Notes: a model not told the origin generated them from the sequence alone. Shown: positions 24,816 to 34,721, numbered from the stretch's first letter. The stretch is 64,000 nt of DNA from Ruminococcus sp. (GCA_017516465.1 JAFXCR010000037.1:1-64000), one strand, 5' to 3'. Program-made: numbers and translations.

Positions 24816-26000
24816 ATGCAAAAAACTGACAATTATGTATTTTCATCTGTATTTATAACGCTTCTTACCTTAGCCACTCTTTTTTCAACGCTTAATATAA
24901 AAGCGACATTTATCCTTTATGGACTTATAATGATTTGCGTGACGCTCAGAAGCATTTCTGACAATGAAAAAAATTTTCATTCATATTTAATGCCTGTCCT
25001 TACCGGATTATTTGCAGTATTCTCAGGCAATTTACACGCATTCACAATAATGTATGAATCCGGATTCAGAAAAAAAATCCGTCTTTTCCTTCCTTCATCT
25101 GCATACCTTCTTTATTCTCTGTTCTCAGGTATTGGTAATCTTCCTTTACTAATTTTCCGTCTATTGATTCTTGCTGCAGAAGCCTTTCTTCTTTTCACCG
25201 CTGAAACGATTATTCTCAGGTATTATGAAGCAAGAAAAAGCATTCCAAAAGCTGTCGGTATAACTGCTCTCAGTGAGATGTACACTAAAAAACTGAATCA
25301 GGAGCTTGTTATTAAAAATTTCCTTTCAGACAGAAACGCACGTCTTGAAGAACGCGAAAATATAAGCCGGAGCATCCACAACAGCGTCGGACATTCAATT
25401 ACAGCAGCAATTGTTACACTTGAAGCGGCTGAAATGCTCTTTGATAAATCACCTGAAAAAGCCTGTGAAAAAATTATTACCGCAAGAGAACGCATTCGCT
25501 CAGGGCTTGATTCAATCCGTCATGCAGTCCGAGTTCTTGACAATGAAGCTGTAAGCATTTCCCTTGGAGATTTCCTTTCAGGAATTAATACGGCTGCTGA
25601 CGAATTTGTTATGGATACCATGAGAGTTATCCACAGGGATGTCCCTGAAGACAATAACGATCTTTTTATTCCCCGTGAACACACGGAATTCCTTACCGGA
25701 GCGTTTCAGGAAATCCTTTCAAACGGTGTAAAGCACGGAAACGCTGATGTTTTCTTCCTGCATATTACTGCCGACAGCACTCATATAAAACTCACCGTAA
25801 ATGATAACGGCACAAGCGATTTTTCTGCTATAAATTCCTCTGCACGGCTAAGAGACGGCTTCGGACTGAAAAAAATCCGGTCATACGCAAATAAATGCGG
25901 AGGATCGGCTTCATTCTCAAACGATAACGGATTCAAAACTGAAATAACACTGCCTTTTGAAGGAGGTACCAATGAACATGATAAAGATTCTGCTTGTTGA
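24816..26000 (+). CDS. sensor histidine kinase (HisKA_3 / NarL-type partner)
   Basis: ATG 24816 is taken because the predicted transcript begins only 10 bases before it; the frame is open 270 bases further upstream but lies ahead of the promoter. The product is 394 residues. About five TM segments fill residues 8-135 with almost no extracellular loop, as in sensors that detect a membrane signal or partner transporter. The HisKA_3 dimerisation motif ENISRSIHNSVGHS places the phosphorylated His at 188; the ATPase N-box is FQEILSNGVKHGN and the G-box region RDGFGLKKI. It overlaps its response regulator by 29 bases. An ABC exporter follows downstream. Confidence 0.88.
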   Translation: MQKTDNYVFSSVFITLLTLATLFSTLNIKATFILYGLIMICVTLRSISDNEKNFHSYLMPVLTGLFAVFSGNLHAFTIMYESGFRKKIRLFLPSSAYLLYSLFSGIGNLPLLIFRLLILAAEAFLLFTAETIILRYYEARKSIPKAVGITALSEMYTKKLNQELVIKNFLSDRNARLEERENISRSIHNSVGHSITAAIVTLEAAEMLFDKSPEKACEKIITARERIRSGLDSIRHAVRVLDNEAVSISLGDFLSGINTAADEFVMDTMRVIHRDVPEDNNDLFIPREHTEFLTGAFQEILSNGVKHGNADVFFLHITADSTHIKLTVNDNGTSDFSAINSSARLRDGFGLKKIRSYANKCGGSASFSNDNGFKTEITLPFEGGTNEHDKDSAC

Positions 26001-26595
26001 TGATGAAACACTTCTGCTTGAAAGTCTTGAAATTATTCTGACGCTCAACAATATGGATGTAATCGGCATGGCTCACGATGGAAATGAGGCTCTTTCCATG
26101 CTCAGAGAAAAGGAATGTTCTCTTGCTCTTGTAGATCTGAACATGAAGGGTATGGGCGGTATCGAACTTATCAGCATAATGAAAAATCAATACCCCGATA
26201 TCAAGATTCTTGTTCTGACTACCTTTTATGATGACAAGAATATTACTGATGCTATTTCCGGCGGTGCCGACGGTTATCTCCTCAAGGACAGCGGAAAGGA
26301 CGCTATACTCGGTGCCATAGAACAGATTATGGGCGGAAGAAATGTTATCGACAGCAGAGTGATGAGCCGGCTTGCTGCAATAATGAGTTCGTCTGCGAAA
26401 AATGAAACGCTTCCCGACAGTATAACCGAGCGTGAAAAGGAAGTCTGTTCGCTTCTTGCTCAGGGACTTACAAACAGGCAGATTGCCGAAACGCTCTATA
26501 TTTCGGAGGGAACGGTAAAAAATTATATATCTTCTATCTACGAAAAAACGGGAATTCACGACAGGGCTAAGCTTATTGTGGCAATAAAAGGGTAA
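25972..26595 (+). CDS. NarL/LuxR-family response regulator
   Basis: ATG 25972 has AAGGAGG five bases upstream. The 207-residue product contains a receiver domain (acidic pair D10-D11, phospho-acceptor D55 in ALVDLNMKG, conserved K in YLLKDSG) and a C-terminal LuxR helix-turn-helix (ITEREKEVCSLLAQGLTNRQ, then IAETLYISEGTVKNYISS). It pairs with the overlapping kinase. A terminator follows, then the ABC exporter genes, its most likely targets. Confidence 0.93.
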   Translation: MNMIKILLVDDETLLLESLEIILTLNNMDVIGMAHDGNEALSMLREKECSLALVDLNMKGMGGIELISIMKNQYPDIKILVLTTFYDDKNITDAISGGADGYLLKDSGKDAILGAIEQIMGGRNVIDSRVMSRLAAIMSSSAKNETLPDSITEREKEVCSLLAQGLTNRQIAETLYISEGTVKNYISSIYEKTGIHDRAKLIVAIKG

Positions 26596-26607
26596 TACCA
26601 CTATATG

Positions 26608-26648
26608 ACCGCAGTCATAATAAATAGTGACTGCGGTTACTTTTATTT
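26608..26648 (+). terminator. terminator between response regulator and ABC operon
   Basis: Perfect 10-base stem ACCGCAGTCA (26608-26617) with TGACTGCGGT (26628-26637), then TACTTTTATTTTT. It separates signalling genes from transporter genes. Confidence 0.8.
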
Positions 26649-26698
26649 TTCAGAAAAATATTGTATAATTAATTTATCAAAAATATGGAGGAGATGTA

Positions 26699-27865
26699 AT
26701 GAAACAAAAAACAAAAGAACAGAAGCTCTCTCCGATGCGGTATATACGCAATAACAAGCGGAGAGTTTCAGTGCTTATTGTAAGTCTGTCCCTGTGTCTT
26801 GCCATCATCTACGTCACAAACTTTCTTATAATGTCAACGAATTCAACGTGCAAAAAATCATGGCTTGATCCCTATGAACGTATGTGTAAAATCGGTGTTA
26901 CTCTCGATTTAGACGGAGAAGAATACAGAGATATGAATGAAGATGAGTTGAATGAAATATGGAAAGAAATGTACCGGGAATTCGCAAATAAGCTTGACGG
27001 TGCAGAGGATGTCATAAAAGCATTTCCTGCTTCTTCCACATGGATTAACATAAAGCCGCCAATAGCTCAGACAGGTTATCATATACCAATGATTGAACCC
27101 GAATATGCTGATATACTGCTCGACCATATGGAAGCAAAGCTGATTGAGGGACGTCTGCCTGAAAATCCGAATGAACTTGTTCTTGACAAAGCGACGATGC
27201 TGAACAATTTTTTTGAAGTCGGTGAGACATACGGAGAAGGCGAATACACCATAACCGGTATGCTTGACTGCGATCTGTATTTCGGGTACGGTATTATGGA
27301 CGCAAAACTTTATAATTCTATATATATTCTTACAGACAAGCGTGTTGACGACGCAACAAAGTATTTTCCAGTAATCGGACGTGAATACGATAAGGAAAAC
27401 GACTATGTTATGGACTATACTACCCAGACAGATGATTTCAAAAATTATGTAGAAAATGAAATGGAAGCAGCAACAAAATATATTTATATCGGAATTTTCG
27501 TATTACTCTTTATTTCGTTGTTTGTAGTATATACAACATATCTTCGTGACCGTCACAATGAATGGTGTCTGTACTGCTCAATCGGCTATTCAAGAAGGTC
27601 TATATACCTTTCCATTATCGGAGAACTTCTGTTCACTTTCGTAACCGCAGTCTTAATTGGACTTGTAATAACTGCTTTATTGGTGTATGCTCTTGATATG
27701 ATAATAATGAAGCCAAAGGGTATCGCTTGTCAATATTTCTATCCGGATAAAATTACAGAAGTAGTCTGTGCATTTGTACTGTTTTTCGGACTTCTTCAGA
27801 TACCGATAAGATATGCACTTTATAAAATAAGAACAATAGATGCAATGGAAGACGATATGTACTGA
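26699..27865 (+). CDS. ABC transporter permease (FtsX-like), first subunit
   Basis: A 388-residue MacB/FtsX-type permease. One N-terminal TM (about 22-43), a large extracytoplasmic domain (about 45-255) and three C-terminal TMs with the characteristic cytoplasmic loop after the second (LRDRHNEWCLYCSIGYSRRS), which couples to the ATPase. GGAGGAG precedes the ATG, and a TATAAT-like box lies at 26664-26669. It starts a three-gene unit with the ATPase and a second permease. In such clusters behind a two-component system the usual role is export of, or resistance to, antimicrobial peptides; this is inference. Confidence 0.82.
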   Translation: MKQKTKEQKLSPMRYIRNNKRRVSVLIVSLSLCLAIIYVTNFLIMSTNSTCKKSWLDPYERMCKIGVTLDLDGEEYRDMNEDELNEIWKEMYREFANKLDGAEDVIKAFPASSTWINIKPPIAQTGYHIPMIEPEYADILLDHMEAKLIEGRLPENPNELVLDKATMLNNFFEVGETYGEGEYTITGMLDCDLYFGYGIMDAKLYNSIYILTDKRVDDATKYFPVIGREYDKENDYVMDYTTQTDDFKNYVENEMEAATKYIYIGIFVLLFISLFVVYTTYLRDRHNEWCLYCSIGYSRRSIYLSIIGELLFTFVTAVLIGLVITALLVYALDMIIMKPKGIACQYFYPDKITEVVCAFVLFFGLLQIPIRYALYKIRTIDAMEDDMY

Positions 27866-27880
27866 TAGGAGGAATATATA

Positions 27881-28558
27881 ATGTTTGAAATCAAAAAAAT
27901 CACAATGATTTATGATATGGAAAAAGCTGAAAAGGTATATGCACTCAGAGGATTTGACCTCACGCTCCCCGATAAAGGTCTTATCGGTATTATCGGACCT
28001 TCGGGTTCTGGTAAATCTACGCTGATGTACTGCCTTTCAACACTGAAAATGCCTACTGACGGAAGTATTCTCTACAATGGCAAGGAGCTTACCAGACTCA
28101 AAAACAGTGAAAGAGAAAATATCCGCCGCAACGAATTCGGATTCGTATTCCAGAGACATTTTCTTGTCCCCTACATGAGTGCTGTTGACAATGTAACTGT
28201 TGCTGCTGCTACGAATACTCCCGAAATCGAGAATAAGGCAAAGGAGCTTCTTGCAAGCTTCGGACTGACTGAAAAGGAATTCGGAAAGCGTCCGGCAAAG
28301 CTCTCCGGCGGTCAGCGTCAGAGAACCGCTATCGCAAGAGCAATGATAAATGATCCTAAGGTTCTTTTTGCAGATGAACCAACTGCTGCTCTTGATCACG
28401 AAAACGCCTTCGCTGTAATGAAGATTCTAAAAAGATACTCAATGGAAAACCTCGTGCTTGTAATCACACACGACCGTTCAATTCTTAACGACGCTGACAG
28501 CATCATTGAAATGTGGGACGGAGATGTGAGTGCAGTCAAAGGCGGTGAGAAAGTATGA
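27881..28558 (+). CDS. ABC transporter ATP-binding protein (MacB/LolD-like)
   Basis: A 225-residue nucleotide-binding subunit. Walker A is GPSGSGKST, the Q-loop is FVFQRHF, the signature LSGGQRQR, Walker B VLFADEPTAALD and the switch His lies in ITHDRS. It begins 15 bases after the first permease stop (RBS TAGGAGG) and its last codons overlap the second permease start (ATGA), which shows strict coupling. It powers the two FtsX-like permeases. Confidence 0.93.
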   Translation: MFEIKKITMIYDMEKAEKVYALRGFDLTLPDKGLIGIIGPSGSGKSTLMYCLSTLKMPTDGSILYNGKELTRLKNSERENIRRNEFGFVFQRHFLVPYMSAVDNVTVAAATNTPEIENKAKELLASFGLTEKEFGKRPAKLSGGQRQRTAIARAMINDPKVLFADEPTAALDHENAFAVMKILKRYSMENLVLVITHDRSILNDADSIIEMWDGDVSAVKGGEKV

Positions 28559-29646
28559 AGCCGCTTTCACCATTGTATTTCATAAAGCAGAACAAGACTC
28601 GCTGCATACTGCTTATGTTCATGATATTCCTGAGCTTCGGTGCATATCTTGGCGGCTTATACATATATACACCTCAGGAGAACTGGGATTACGCCTGCAG
28701 TCTCAATGATAAATTTATTGAGGTATATATGGGATACAACGACGAAAATGCTAAAAATTACAATGCTTTCCGTGACGAAATGAAAAAGCGTGATGATGTT
28801 ATTGTAATTGAAACAGGCTGGTACAATCAAATTGAACGCAAAACAATAATGGGATTTACAGACGGTTCTTTATGTTCTACCTTCCGAACAGTTGACGATT
28901 TCAAAACCTTCTGTGAACAGCTTGATATCAAATGCAATTTCGATAATGTAAAGGAACACACCGTAGTACTCAGCAGACTTATGGCTGACACTAAGGGATA
29001 TAAAGTAGGAGATGTAATTTCTCCTGATGATGATGAAAATGATTTTTATTATGATTTTACAATAGCCGGAATTACTAATGAACCCGGATATACCCAGTAT
29101 TACATCGGCTCTGAAGAAGAAAATGGCTATGAAATGATTATTCTGGGCAAAGGAATTTCTAAAGAAGAAGTATTAAAACACGCTCAAACCTTAGCAGAGA
29201 AATATCCGGTTCATATAGAAATACCGTTGAGAGAAGACATTTATGATACTTACTGTATTTTTAATACAATATTTATTATTGTGGTTATCTTCCTCGCACT
29301 TATTCTTTCTGTTACAGTAAATGCTGTTTTCGTCGGAATGTACCAGCGAAGAGAATTTGAATTTGCAGTATACAGGGCTATCGGAATTTCAAAGAAGCAG
29401 ATTATCAAAAAAATCTGCGGAGAAATTCTCTGCATGGACGCAATAGTTCTTACTCTCGGAGGAATAATATTCTTCATAGGATTATATCTCTTCAATCATC
29501 TCGTTCTTTTTCCAAACGGTCTGTACATTGTTTACTATGCACCGGTAGCAATTATAGCTCTTATTCTCTGCAACGTTATGACCGTTGTACCGCTTATAAT
29601 CACACGAACCAGAAAACTTCTCAAAACAAATGTATGCGACTACTAA
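28555..29646 (+). CDS. ABC transporter permease (FtsX-like), second subunit
   Basis: A 363-residue permease of the same layout as the first: TM at about 15-36, an extracytoplasmic domain to about 225, then three TMs with the coupling loop YQRREFEFAVYRAIGISKKQ. Sequence similarity between the two permeases is low, so they form a heterodimer. It overlaps the ATPase gene by 4 bases and ends just before a bidirectional terminator. Confidence 0.82.
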   Translation: MKPLSPLYFIKQNKTRCILLMFMIFLSFGAYLGGLYIYTPQENWDYACSLNDKFIEVYMGYNDENAKNYNAFRDEMKKRDDVIVIETGWYNQIERKTIMGFTDGSLCSTFRTVDDFKTFCEQLDIKCNFDNVKEHTVVLSRLMADTKGYKVGDVISPDDDENDFYYDFTIAGITNEPGYTQYYIGSEEENGYEMIILGKGISKEEVLKHAQTLAEKYPVHIEIPLREDIYDTYCIFNTIFIIVVIFLALILSVTVNAVFVGMYQRREFEFAVYRAIGISKKQIIKKICGEILCMDAIVLTLGGIIFFIGLYLFNHLVLFPNGLYIVYYAPVAIIALILCNVMTVVPLIITRTRKLLKTNVCDY

Positions 29647-29650
29647 TTAA

Positions 29651-29690
29651 ACAGCTCCCTGAATTTATTCGGGGAGCTGTAATTTTATTT
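29651..29690. terminator. bidirectional terminator
   Basis: Nine-base stem ACAGCTCCC (29651-29659) with GGGAGCTGT (29672-29680) and AT-rich tails both sides (AATTTTATTT on plus, TTAATTAG on minus). It serves the convergent ABC exporter and amino-acid importer operons. Confidence 0.75.
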
Positions 29691-30426
29691 ATACAATCTT
29701 TGAAAGAAACTCCTTCAGGCGAGGATGCTTCGGATTTGAAAATACCTCCTGCGGAGTATCATCCTCTGCGATAATACCTTCATCAATAAACATGACTCTT
29801 GATGCAACTTCACGGGCAAATCCCATTTCGTGCGTAACGCATATCATTGTTATACCGCTTCCTGCAAGCTGCTTCATAACCTCAAGAACCTCCCCTACCA
29901 TTTCTGGATCAAGTGCAGAGGTAGGCTCGTCAAAGAGAATCACCTCAGGCTCCATTGCAAGTGCTCTGCATATAGCTACACGCTGCTTCTGACCTCCCGA
30001 AAGCTGATCAGGGTAGCTGTCGGCTTTATCCTGCAAACCAACTCTCGTAAGAAGCTCCATTGCCTTTCTATTGGTATCATCAGTTGATATCTTTTTCAGC
30101 TTTCTCGGAGCAATAGTAAGATTTTCAAGAATCGTCAGATGCGGAAACAGATTAAAATGCTGGAACACCATCATTATCTTCTTCCGCTGTTCATTGATAT
30201 TCGTTGATGCAGCTGTAAGCTCAACTCCATCAAAAATCACGCTTCCGCCCGTCGGCTGTTCAAGCAGATTAAGACATCGCAGAAAAGTGGATTTTCCGCA
30301 TCCGGAAGGACCAAGTATAACTACCACTTCACCCTTATGAATTTCTGTTGTTATACCTTTTAGTATCTCGTTTTTGCCAAAGGATTTCTTCAATCCCTTT
30401 ACTTCTATAATAACATTATTTTTCAT
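29689..30426 (-). CDS. polar amino-acid ABC transporter ATPase (GlnQ-like)
   Basis: A 245-residue ATPase with Walker [11 protein letters not shown]-loop [13 protein letters not shown], signature LSGGQKQR, Walker [20 protein letters not shown] and the switch [13 protein letters not shown]. The FNLFPHLT and HEMGFAREV motifs are typical of the glutamine/cystine/arginine import branch. It starts inside the end of the binding-protein/permease fusion gene (11-base overlap), so the two proteins make a complete importer. Confidence 0.93.
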   Translation of the reverse strand: MKNNVIIEVKGLKKSFGKNEILKGITTEIHKGEVVVILGPSGCGKSTFLRCLNLLEQPTGGSVIFDGVELTAASTNINEQRKKIMMVFQHFNLFPHLTILENLTIAPRKLKKISTDDTNRKAMELLTRVGLQDKADSYPDQLSGGQKQRVAICRALAMEPEVILFDEPTSALDPEMVGEVLEVMKQLAGSGITMICVTHEMGFAREVASRVMFIDEGIIAEDDTPQEVFSNPKHPRLKEFLSKIV

Positions 30427-31942
30427 TGTTTTTCAGCCTCTTTTCCAGTCTTGATACAAGTGATGTGAGTACAACTACTATCACGAGATAAACGAGTGCA
30501 ACGGCAATAAGAGGCATGAACGCTTCGTAAGTACGGCTACGGATGTAGTCGCCTCCTCTTGTAAGATCCATTATTCCGATGTAACCAGAAATAGAAGTTT
30601 CCTTGATAAGAACAATGAATTCGTTGCAGAGAGCCGGCAGGACATTCTTGAACGCCTGCGGAAGAATAAAGTATCTCATAGTCTGTGCGTAGTTGAAGCC
30701 CAGACTTCTTCCGGCTTCAAATTGTCCGGCATCAACAGACATTATGCCGCCTCTTACGATTTCGGCAATATATGCAGAAGAATTCAGTCCGAAAGCAATT
30801 ACTGCTACAAAAACCTTATTGACATCAGAGGACGCAAAAATAACATAGTAAATTATAAGAAGCTGAACCATTGTAGGTGTTCCTCTTATTATCGTAAGGT
30901 ATGCCTTGAGAATAAGGTTCATAATCTTGAATTTTCCGGTTTTATCACAAGTACTTCTCAGTATAGCGATAAGGAATCCGAGAACAACACCAATAAGCAC
31001 TGCAAAAAAGCTTATTTCAAGCGTTACAAGCACACCGTCGGTAATATATTTCCATCGGTCATCCTCTATAAAATTGTTTTTGAATTTTTCCTTAAGACTT
31101 ACATCCTCCGCACCTTTTCCGTTGCGGACAATTATAACCTGTGTGGCTGTTGTATAAGAATCTGTAAAATCAATACTTTTCAGTCTGTCCTCGGTAACTG
31201 TCATTCCTGATACGCCGACATCAGCCTTTCCCGACTGTACCGCACTTATTATACTGTCAAATTCTATATCCTGAATTTCCAGAGACATCCCGAGAATATC
31301 ACAAATCGCTCTCGCCATGTCAATATCAATTCCAGTTATTTCACCTTTTTCGATATATTCATAAGGCTCAAAAGTAGCATTTGTTGCAATATTGAGCGTA
31401 CCATTGCTTCTGTCAACGTTTTCCGGTGAAATATACGGGAATTTCCCCTTTGTATCGTCGCCTATATAGTTTGAAATGATACTGTCAAGTGTTCCGTCTG
31501 CCTTGAGCTTTTCGATGGCTGAATTAAGCTTCTCACGAAGTTCCGGATTTTCCTTGGAAATACAGATTGCGTATTCCTCAACAGCAAAATTCTCCTCAAG
31601 AATAGAAAGATCAGGATTAATCTTTACAAAAGCATCAGCAGGAGCTTTATCAATTACTACGCAGTCAATTTTACCAAGCTTTAATGCCTGAACTGCATCT
31701 GCCGCCTTATTGTAGCGTTCTATCGTCGACCCTTCTTTTTCATAGTCTGATACAAAAATATCGCCTGTGGTTCCAAGCTGAACACCAATAACAGCACCCG
31801 GAAGATCATCTATTGTCTTTACTTTTGAAGGCTCGCTTCCTTTTTTTGATTTGCACGAAAACAATGTTAGTGGTACTGTAAGTACCATCAACATAATAAG
31901 CATCAGCCTAAGATACGCTGCTTTTGATTTTATTATTTTCAT
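30416..31942 (-). CDS. amino-acid ABC importer: permuted binding domain fused to permease
   Basis: A 508-residue fusion. Lipoprotein-type signal with lipobox LFSC (C30). Residues 42-162 ([19 protein letters not shown] through SNYIGDD) correspond to the C-terminal part of a family 3 solute-binding domain. Residues 181-275 ([17 protein letters not shown] through [10 protein letters not shown]) correspond to its N-terminal part. The order is therefore reversed relative to ordinary binding proteins, a circular permutation. A HisM/GlnP-type permease domain with about five TMs fills 295-505 ([20 protein letters not shown] coupling loop; [11 protein letters not shown]). It works with the ATPase that overlaps its stop. 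Consensus-like promoter at 31983-32011. Confidence 0.88.
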   Translation of the reverse strand: MKIIKSKAAYLRLMLIMLMVLTVPLTLFSCKSKKGSEPSKVKTIDDLPGAVIGVQLGTTGDIFVSDYEKEGSTIERYNKAADAVQALKLGKIDCVVIDKAPADAFVKINPDLSILEENFAVEEYAICISKENPELREKLNSAIEKLKADGTLDSIISNYIGDDTKGKFPYISPENVDRSNGTLNIATNATFEPYEYIEKGEITGIDIDMARAICDILGMSLEIQDIEFDSIISAVQSGKADVGVSGMTVTEDRLKSIDFTDSYTTATQVIIVRNGKGAEDVSLKEKFKNNFIEDDRWKYITDGVLVTLEISFFAVLIGVVLGFLIAILRSTCDKTGKFKIMNLILKAYLTIIRGTPTMVQLLIIYYVIFASSDVNKVFVAVIAFGLNSSAYIAEIVRGGIMSVDAGQFEAGRSLGFNYAQTMRYFILPQAFKNVLPALCNEFIVLIKETSISGYIGIMDLTRGGDYIRSRTYEAFMPLIAVALVYLVIVVVLTSLVSRLEKRLKNNEK

Positions 31943-31982
31943 TACGCACCCTCTCTTACAAATTATTTTAATTTACTGCTTT

Positions 31983-32011
31983 ATTATACCATGTCCGACA
32001 TAATAAGTCAA
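31983..32011 (-). promoter_or_regulatory. promoter of the amino-acid importer
   Basis: Minus strand TTGACT (32006-32011), 17-base spacer, TATAAT (31983-31988), 40 bases above the ATG at 31942. Confidence 0.75.
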
Positions 32012-32047
32012 CATATAATCAGATTTAAAGCCAATCTCATCCTCCTC

Positions 32048-32086
32048 ACAATAATAACGCTCACAGTCGTAACAGGCTGTGAGCGT
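32048..32086 (-). terminator. terminator of the pilus operon
   Basis: Perfect 10-base stem ACGCTCACAG (32057-32066) with CTGTGAGCGT (32077-32086), then TTATTATTGT on the minus strand, 16 bases after the last sortase stop. Confidence 0.75.
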
Positions 32087-32101
32087 TGTACTCATTAATC
32101 C

Positions 32102-32818
32102 CTATCTGATGATTCTTAATTCACTCAGCGATGCTTCATCTGACTTATCGATTCTTTCCGCCCTCACGCATACCCTGCTTTGTCCGCTTAATGTACAGGT
32201 GAAAAGCGTCAGTTCCCAATTGCCGCTGTCATTTGCAAGAAGTCCTTCAACATCAGTTCCATCAAGAGTGTCAATCTGAATCACTTCATAATGAAATTCC
32301 GTTCCATCCGCACCTATGAATATCATCTCATTCCCCACAGAAAGTGAGTTAATATTTCCAAAATGCGAACTGTAATTGTGTGCCGCAATAATAAGACTTC
32401 CATCGTCTGCCCTTCCGGAATAACGGCACGGACTGATCTTAAGATTCTCATAGCTCCATTCACTCATAACCGGAAGCCTTATTCCAAGATCAGGTATATC
32501 TATAATTCCCACATAGCTGTTTCCGTCTATTTCTGCAAGCTTCTCCTGAGCTACAGATTCCTCAGTACCATACTGTGCAAAAAGATCCTCAATCGGAGCA
32601 GTATACTTCTGCTCTGACTGCCCAGTCGGAGTTTCTGTTGATTTCTTTACCTCGTCGGTTATTTTCGCTTCAAGTGCCACCAGAACCTCTCTGGCACGTT
32701 CTCCGCTTTTTTTGTCCTGACGAATATTATTGAATATCAGAATCGCTGCCGCCAGAAGCAACAGCGATCCGATTATTACTAAACATTTTCCTTTAGTTAT
32801 TTTCATCGTTTCTCTCAT
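32102..32818 (-). CDS. sortase, second of the locus
   Basis: A 238-residue transpeptidase with a single N-terminal TM (about 12-30) and an extracellular sortase barrel (about 100-225). Catalytic residues: H147 in IIAAHNYSSHFG, C208 in LTLFTCTLSGQ and R215 in SGQSRVC. It lacks the C-terminal TM and lid of class C enzymes. That places it nearer the single-TM wall-anchoring sortases, although the class is not certain. It overlaps the upstream surface-protein gene by 26 bases if ATG 32818 is used; ATG 32806 is an alternative. It probably anchors the finished pilus or the IPQTG protein just upstream to peptidoglycan. Confidence 0.85.
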   Translation of the reverse strand: MRETMKITKGKCLVIIGSLLLLAAAILIFNNIRQDKKSGERAREVLVALEAKITDEVKKSTETPTGQSEQKYTAPIEDLFAQYGTEESVAQEKLAEIDGNSYVGIIDIPDLGIRLPVMSEWSYENLKISPCRYSGRADDGSLIIAAHNYSSHFGNINSLSVGNEMIFIGADGTEFHYEVIQIDTLDGTDVEGLLANDSGNWELTLFTCTLSGQSRVCVRAERIDKSDEASLSELRIIR

Positions 32819-33821
32819 TTTTTTCCATAGAACAGATTCTCAGACCAATTGCTATACTGATTATTCCTATAAGTCCAAGCAGTGGCACCGGCCACCAGAG
32901 CTGTCCTGTCTGAGGTATCTTATCATCATTATTTTTCTTTGTAGTTTTTGATGTTGTTTTTGCCGCTGTTGTAGTTGTTGTTTCATCAGATGTTGTTATC
33001 GTTGTTGTAGTCGTTACCGGAGGTTTCTCTGATTCCGGCGTATTGACAACAACAAACTGTCTTTCATTGGAGTCATACACAACAGTTATATTATCAGGAA
33101 TTTCTATTTCTTTTACACGCCATTCGTCATCCTGAGTCCCCTTCCAGCTGTGCGTCCAGTTGTTGGTTTTGTCAAGAATTACAGTATCAAAAAGTTCATT
33201 ATTTTTATAAATTTCAACCTTTATAGGCGAAGCATCAACGATATCTTCTCCGTCCTCATCCCTCCAGAAGCCTTTGAGTATATAATCAATCTCCTCCGGA
33301 TTCTTTTCGCTTGATATGATCTTCGGATATGCGTCAATATCAACTGACTGTCCTCTCAGTCCTATCTCTATCAGGTATGTCGTGGGAGTATACGTCATAT
33401 CTTCTATAACAAGTTCATCTCCCGATATCAGATACAATCCCGGAACGAGATTTTCAAATTCTACTACACCCATATCATCCGTTTTTCCGGAAAATAAAGG
33501 TACTATCTTATCAATTACTGCATAATTTTCAAGTGTCTTTGCAGCAGCTATACGATTACTGTCTGTGATTAAATCACTGAGATCGACCTGATAATCACTG
33601 AAATCTCCGTCAAGTACAAAACCCGTTTCTGTTCTTGAACCAACACGATAAATATTCCAGTTCATGCCGACGAGAGTAACTTCTTCCGTTTTACAAGTGA
33701 GAGTCAGAGTTCCTGTAATCGTCTCAGCAGAAACTGTGAATACAGCTCCGGTCAGAATCAACAGTACTGCACTCAACGTGCAAAACATTGCTTTCAGATA
33801 CCTTTGAATATTCAAACGCAT
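32793..33821 (-). CDS. small Cna_B surface protein / minor pilin with IPQTG signal
   Basis: ATG 33821 is used (AGGGTGGTG upstream), giving 342 residues. Signal peptide (about 12-32), an N-terminal SpaA/D1-like domain with LVPGLYLISGDE (E-box-like), then a Cna_B domain (about 185-275: GFWRDEDGEDI, NNWTHSWKG, RQFVVVNTPE). A Thr-rich stalk of about 40 residues follows, then a sorting signal: IPQTG at about 302-306, a hydrophobic stretch and a charged tail. The IPQTG form differs from the LPSTG and MPSSG of the two larger proteins. The likely role is pilus base or separate wall protein. It lies between the two sortase genes. Confidence 0.85.
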   Translation of the reverse strand: MRLNIQRYLKAMFCTLSAVLLILTGAVFTVSAETITGTLTLTCKTEEVTLVGMNWNIYRVGSRTETGFVLDGDFSDYQVDLSDLITDSNRIAAAKTLENYAVIDKIVPLFSGKTDDMGVVEFENLVPGLYLISGDELVIEDMTYTPTTYLIEIGLRGQSVDIDAYPKIISSEKNPEEIDYILKGFWRDEDGEDIVDASPIKVEIYKNNELFDTVILDKTNNWTHSWKGTQDDEWRVKEIEIPDNITVVYDSNERQFVVVNTPESEKPPVTTTTTITTSDETTTTTAAKTTSKTTKKNNDDKIPQTGQLWWPVPLLGLIGIISIAIGLRICSMEKNERNDENN

Positions 33822-33869
33822 ATCGTTCACCACCCTTTCAGAAATACTGGTTTTATCAGAATAGTTTTA

Positions 33870-34721
33870 CTAATTGTAAATCATATATCGAAGATCGGGA
33901 TTCTTACGTCTCTTTCCGCCGAATACCCAGAAAATAAGCAGTCCGATTACCAACGGAGAAGCTACCAACGGAATTACAAGCATAGGATCAACCTTTGTTG
34001 CGTCAGATATTACCGTTGCATTGGAAACATATTTCGTCTCGATACGGTGCGACCTCAGCAGAAGTCTGTGTGTGTTTACCGCATACGGAGTACACGTCAT
34101 AAGAGTTACAATATCTTCGCCGGGTACTACCGAGAGCTTTTCCATTTCGTGCGGAAGAACTATATTTATCTCCTCTATTTCGTATGTGTATACAGCTCCG
34201 AGTACGTTTATTGTAAATATATCACCTACCACCAGCTTATCAAGATCGGTGAAAAGCTTCGCTGTGGGATGTCCTCGGTGTGCAGATATTACACTATGCG
34301 TATTGATTCCGCCTACCGGAAGCGATGAGCCTTCAAGATGTCCTGACGCAATGTTGAGTACCGCCTCGCTTGTGCCGTGATAAACCGGAATCTCAACCTG
34401 AATAACCGGAATCGAAACATATCCCATAATTCCTGTGCCAGATACATCAAGGATATCATCATAACCGGGAATCTGATCGTAATTCGTAAACGGAGAATCA
34501 AGTCTTGCTATCTTCTCGTTATATTCATTCGCCTGTGCAAGCATTGCTTCAATTTCGCTGGTGTCCATATTTGAAATGGCTGCCTCGTAATTGGCAATCG
34601 CACGGCTCTGTACTCTGGAATTCCACCAGTTGCTGACTATGGGATAAAGCATCACGGAGAGTCCCACGAATAGCATTATAGTAAAAATAATTGTTGTAAT
34701 TAAGCTCGATTTCTTCTTCAT
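33870..34721 (-). CDS. class C (pilus-polymerising) sortase
   Basis: A 283-residue enzyme with both N-terminal (about 9-28) and C-terminal (about 242-263) TM helices, as in pilin polymerases. Catalytic H148 (SAHRGHP), C210 (TLMTCTP) and R219 (VNTHRLLLR). The lid region that shields the active site reads LDSPF at 74-78, a variant of the usual DP(F/W/Y). It joins pilin subunits by linking the Thr of the sorting signal to a pilin Lys. GGGAGGA precedes the ATG. A perfect hairpin separates it from the major pilin gene. Confidence 0.93.
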   Translation of the reverse strand: MKKKSSLITTIIFTIMLFVGLSVMLYPIVSNWWNSRVQSRAIANYEAAISNMDTSEIEAMLAQANEYNEKIARLDSPFTNYDQIPGYDDILDVSGTGIMGYVSIPVIQVEIPVYHGTSEAVLNIASGHLEGSSLPVGGINTHSVISAHRGHPTAKLFTDLDKLVVGDIFTINVLGAVYTYEIEEINIVLPHEMEKLSVVPGEDIVTLMTCTPYAVNTHRLLLRSHRIETKYVSNATVISDATKVDPMLVIPLVASPLVIGLLIFWVFGGKRRKNPDLRYMIYN

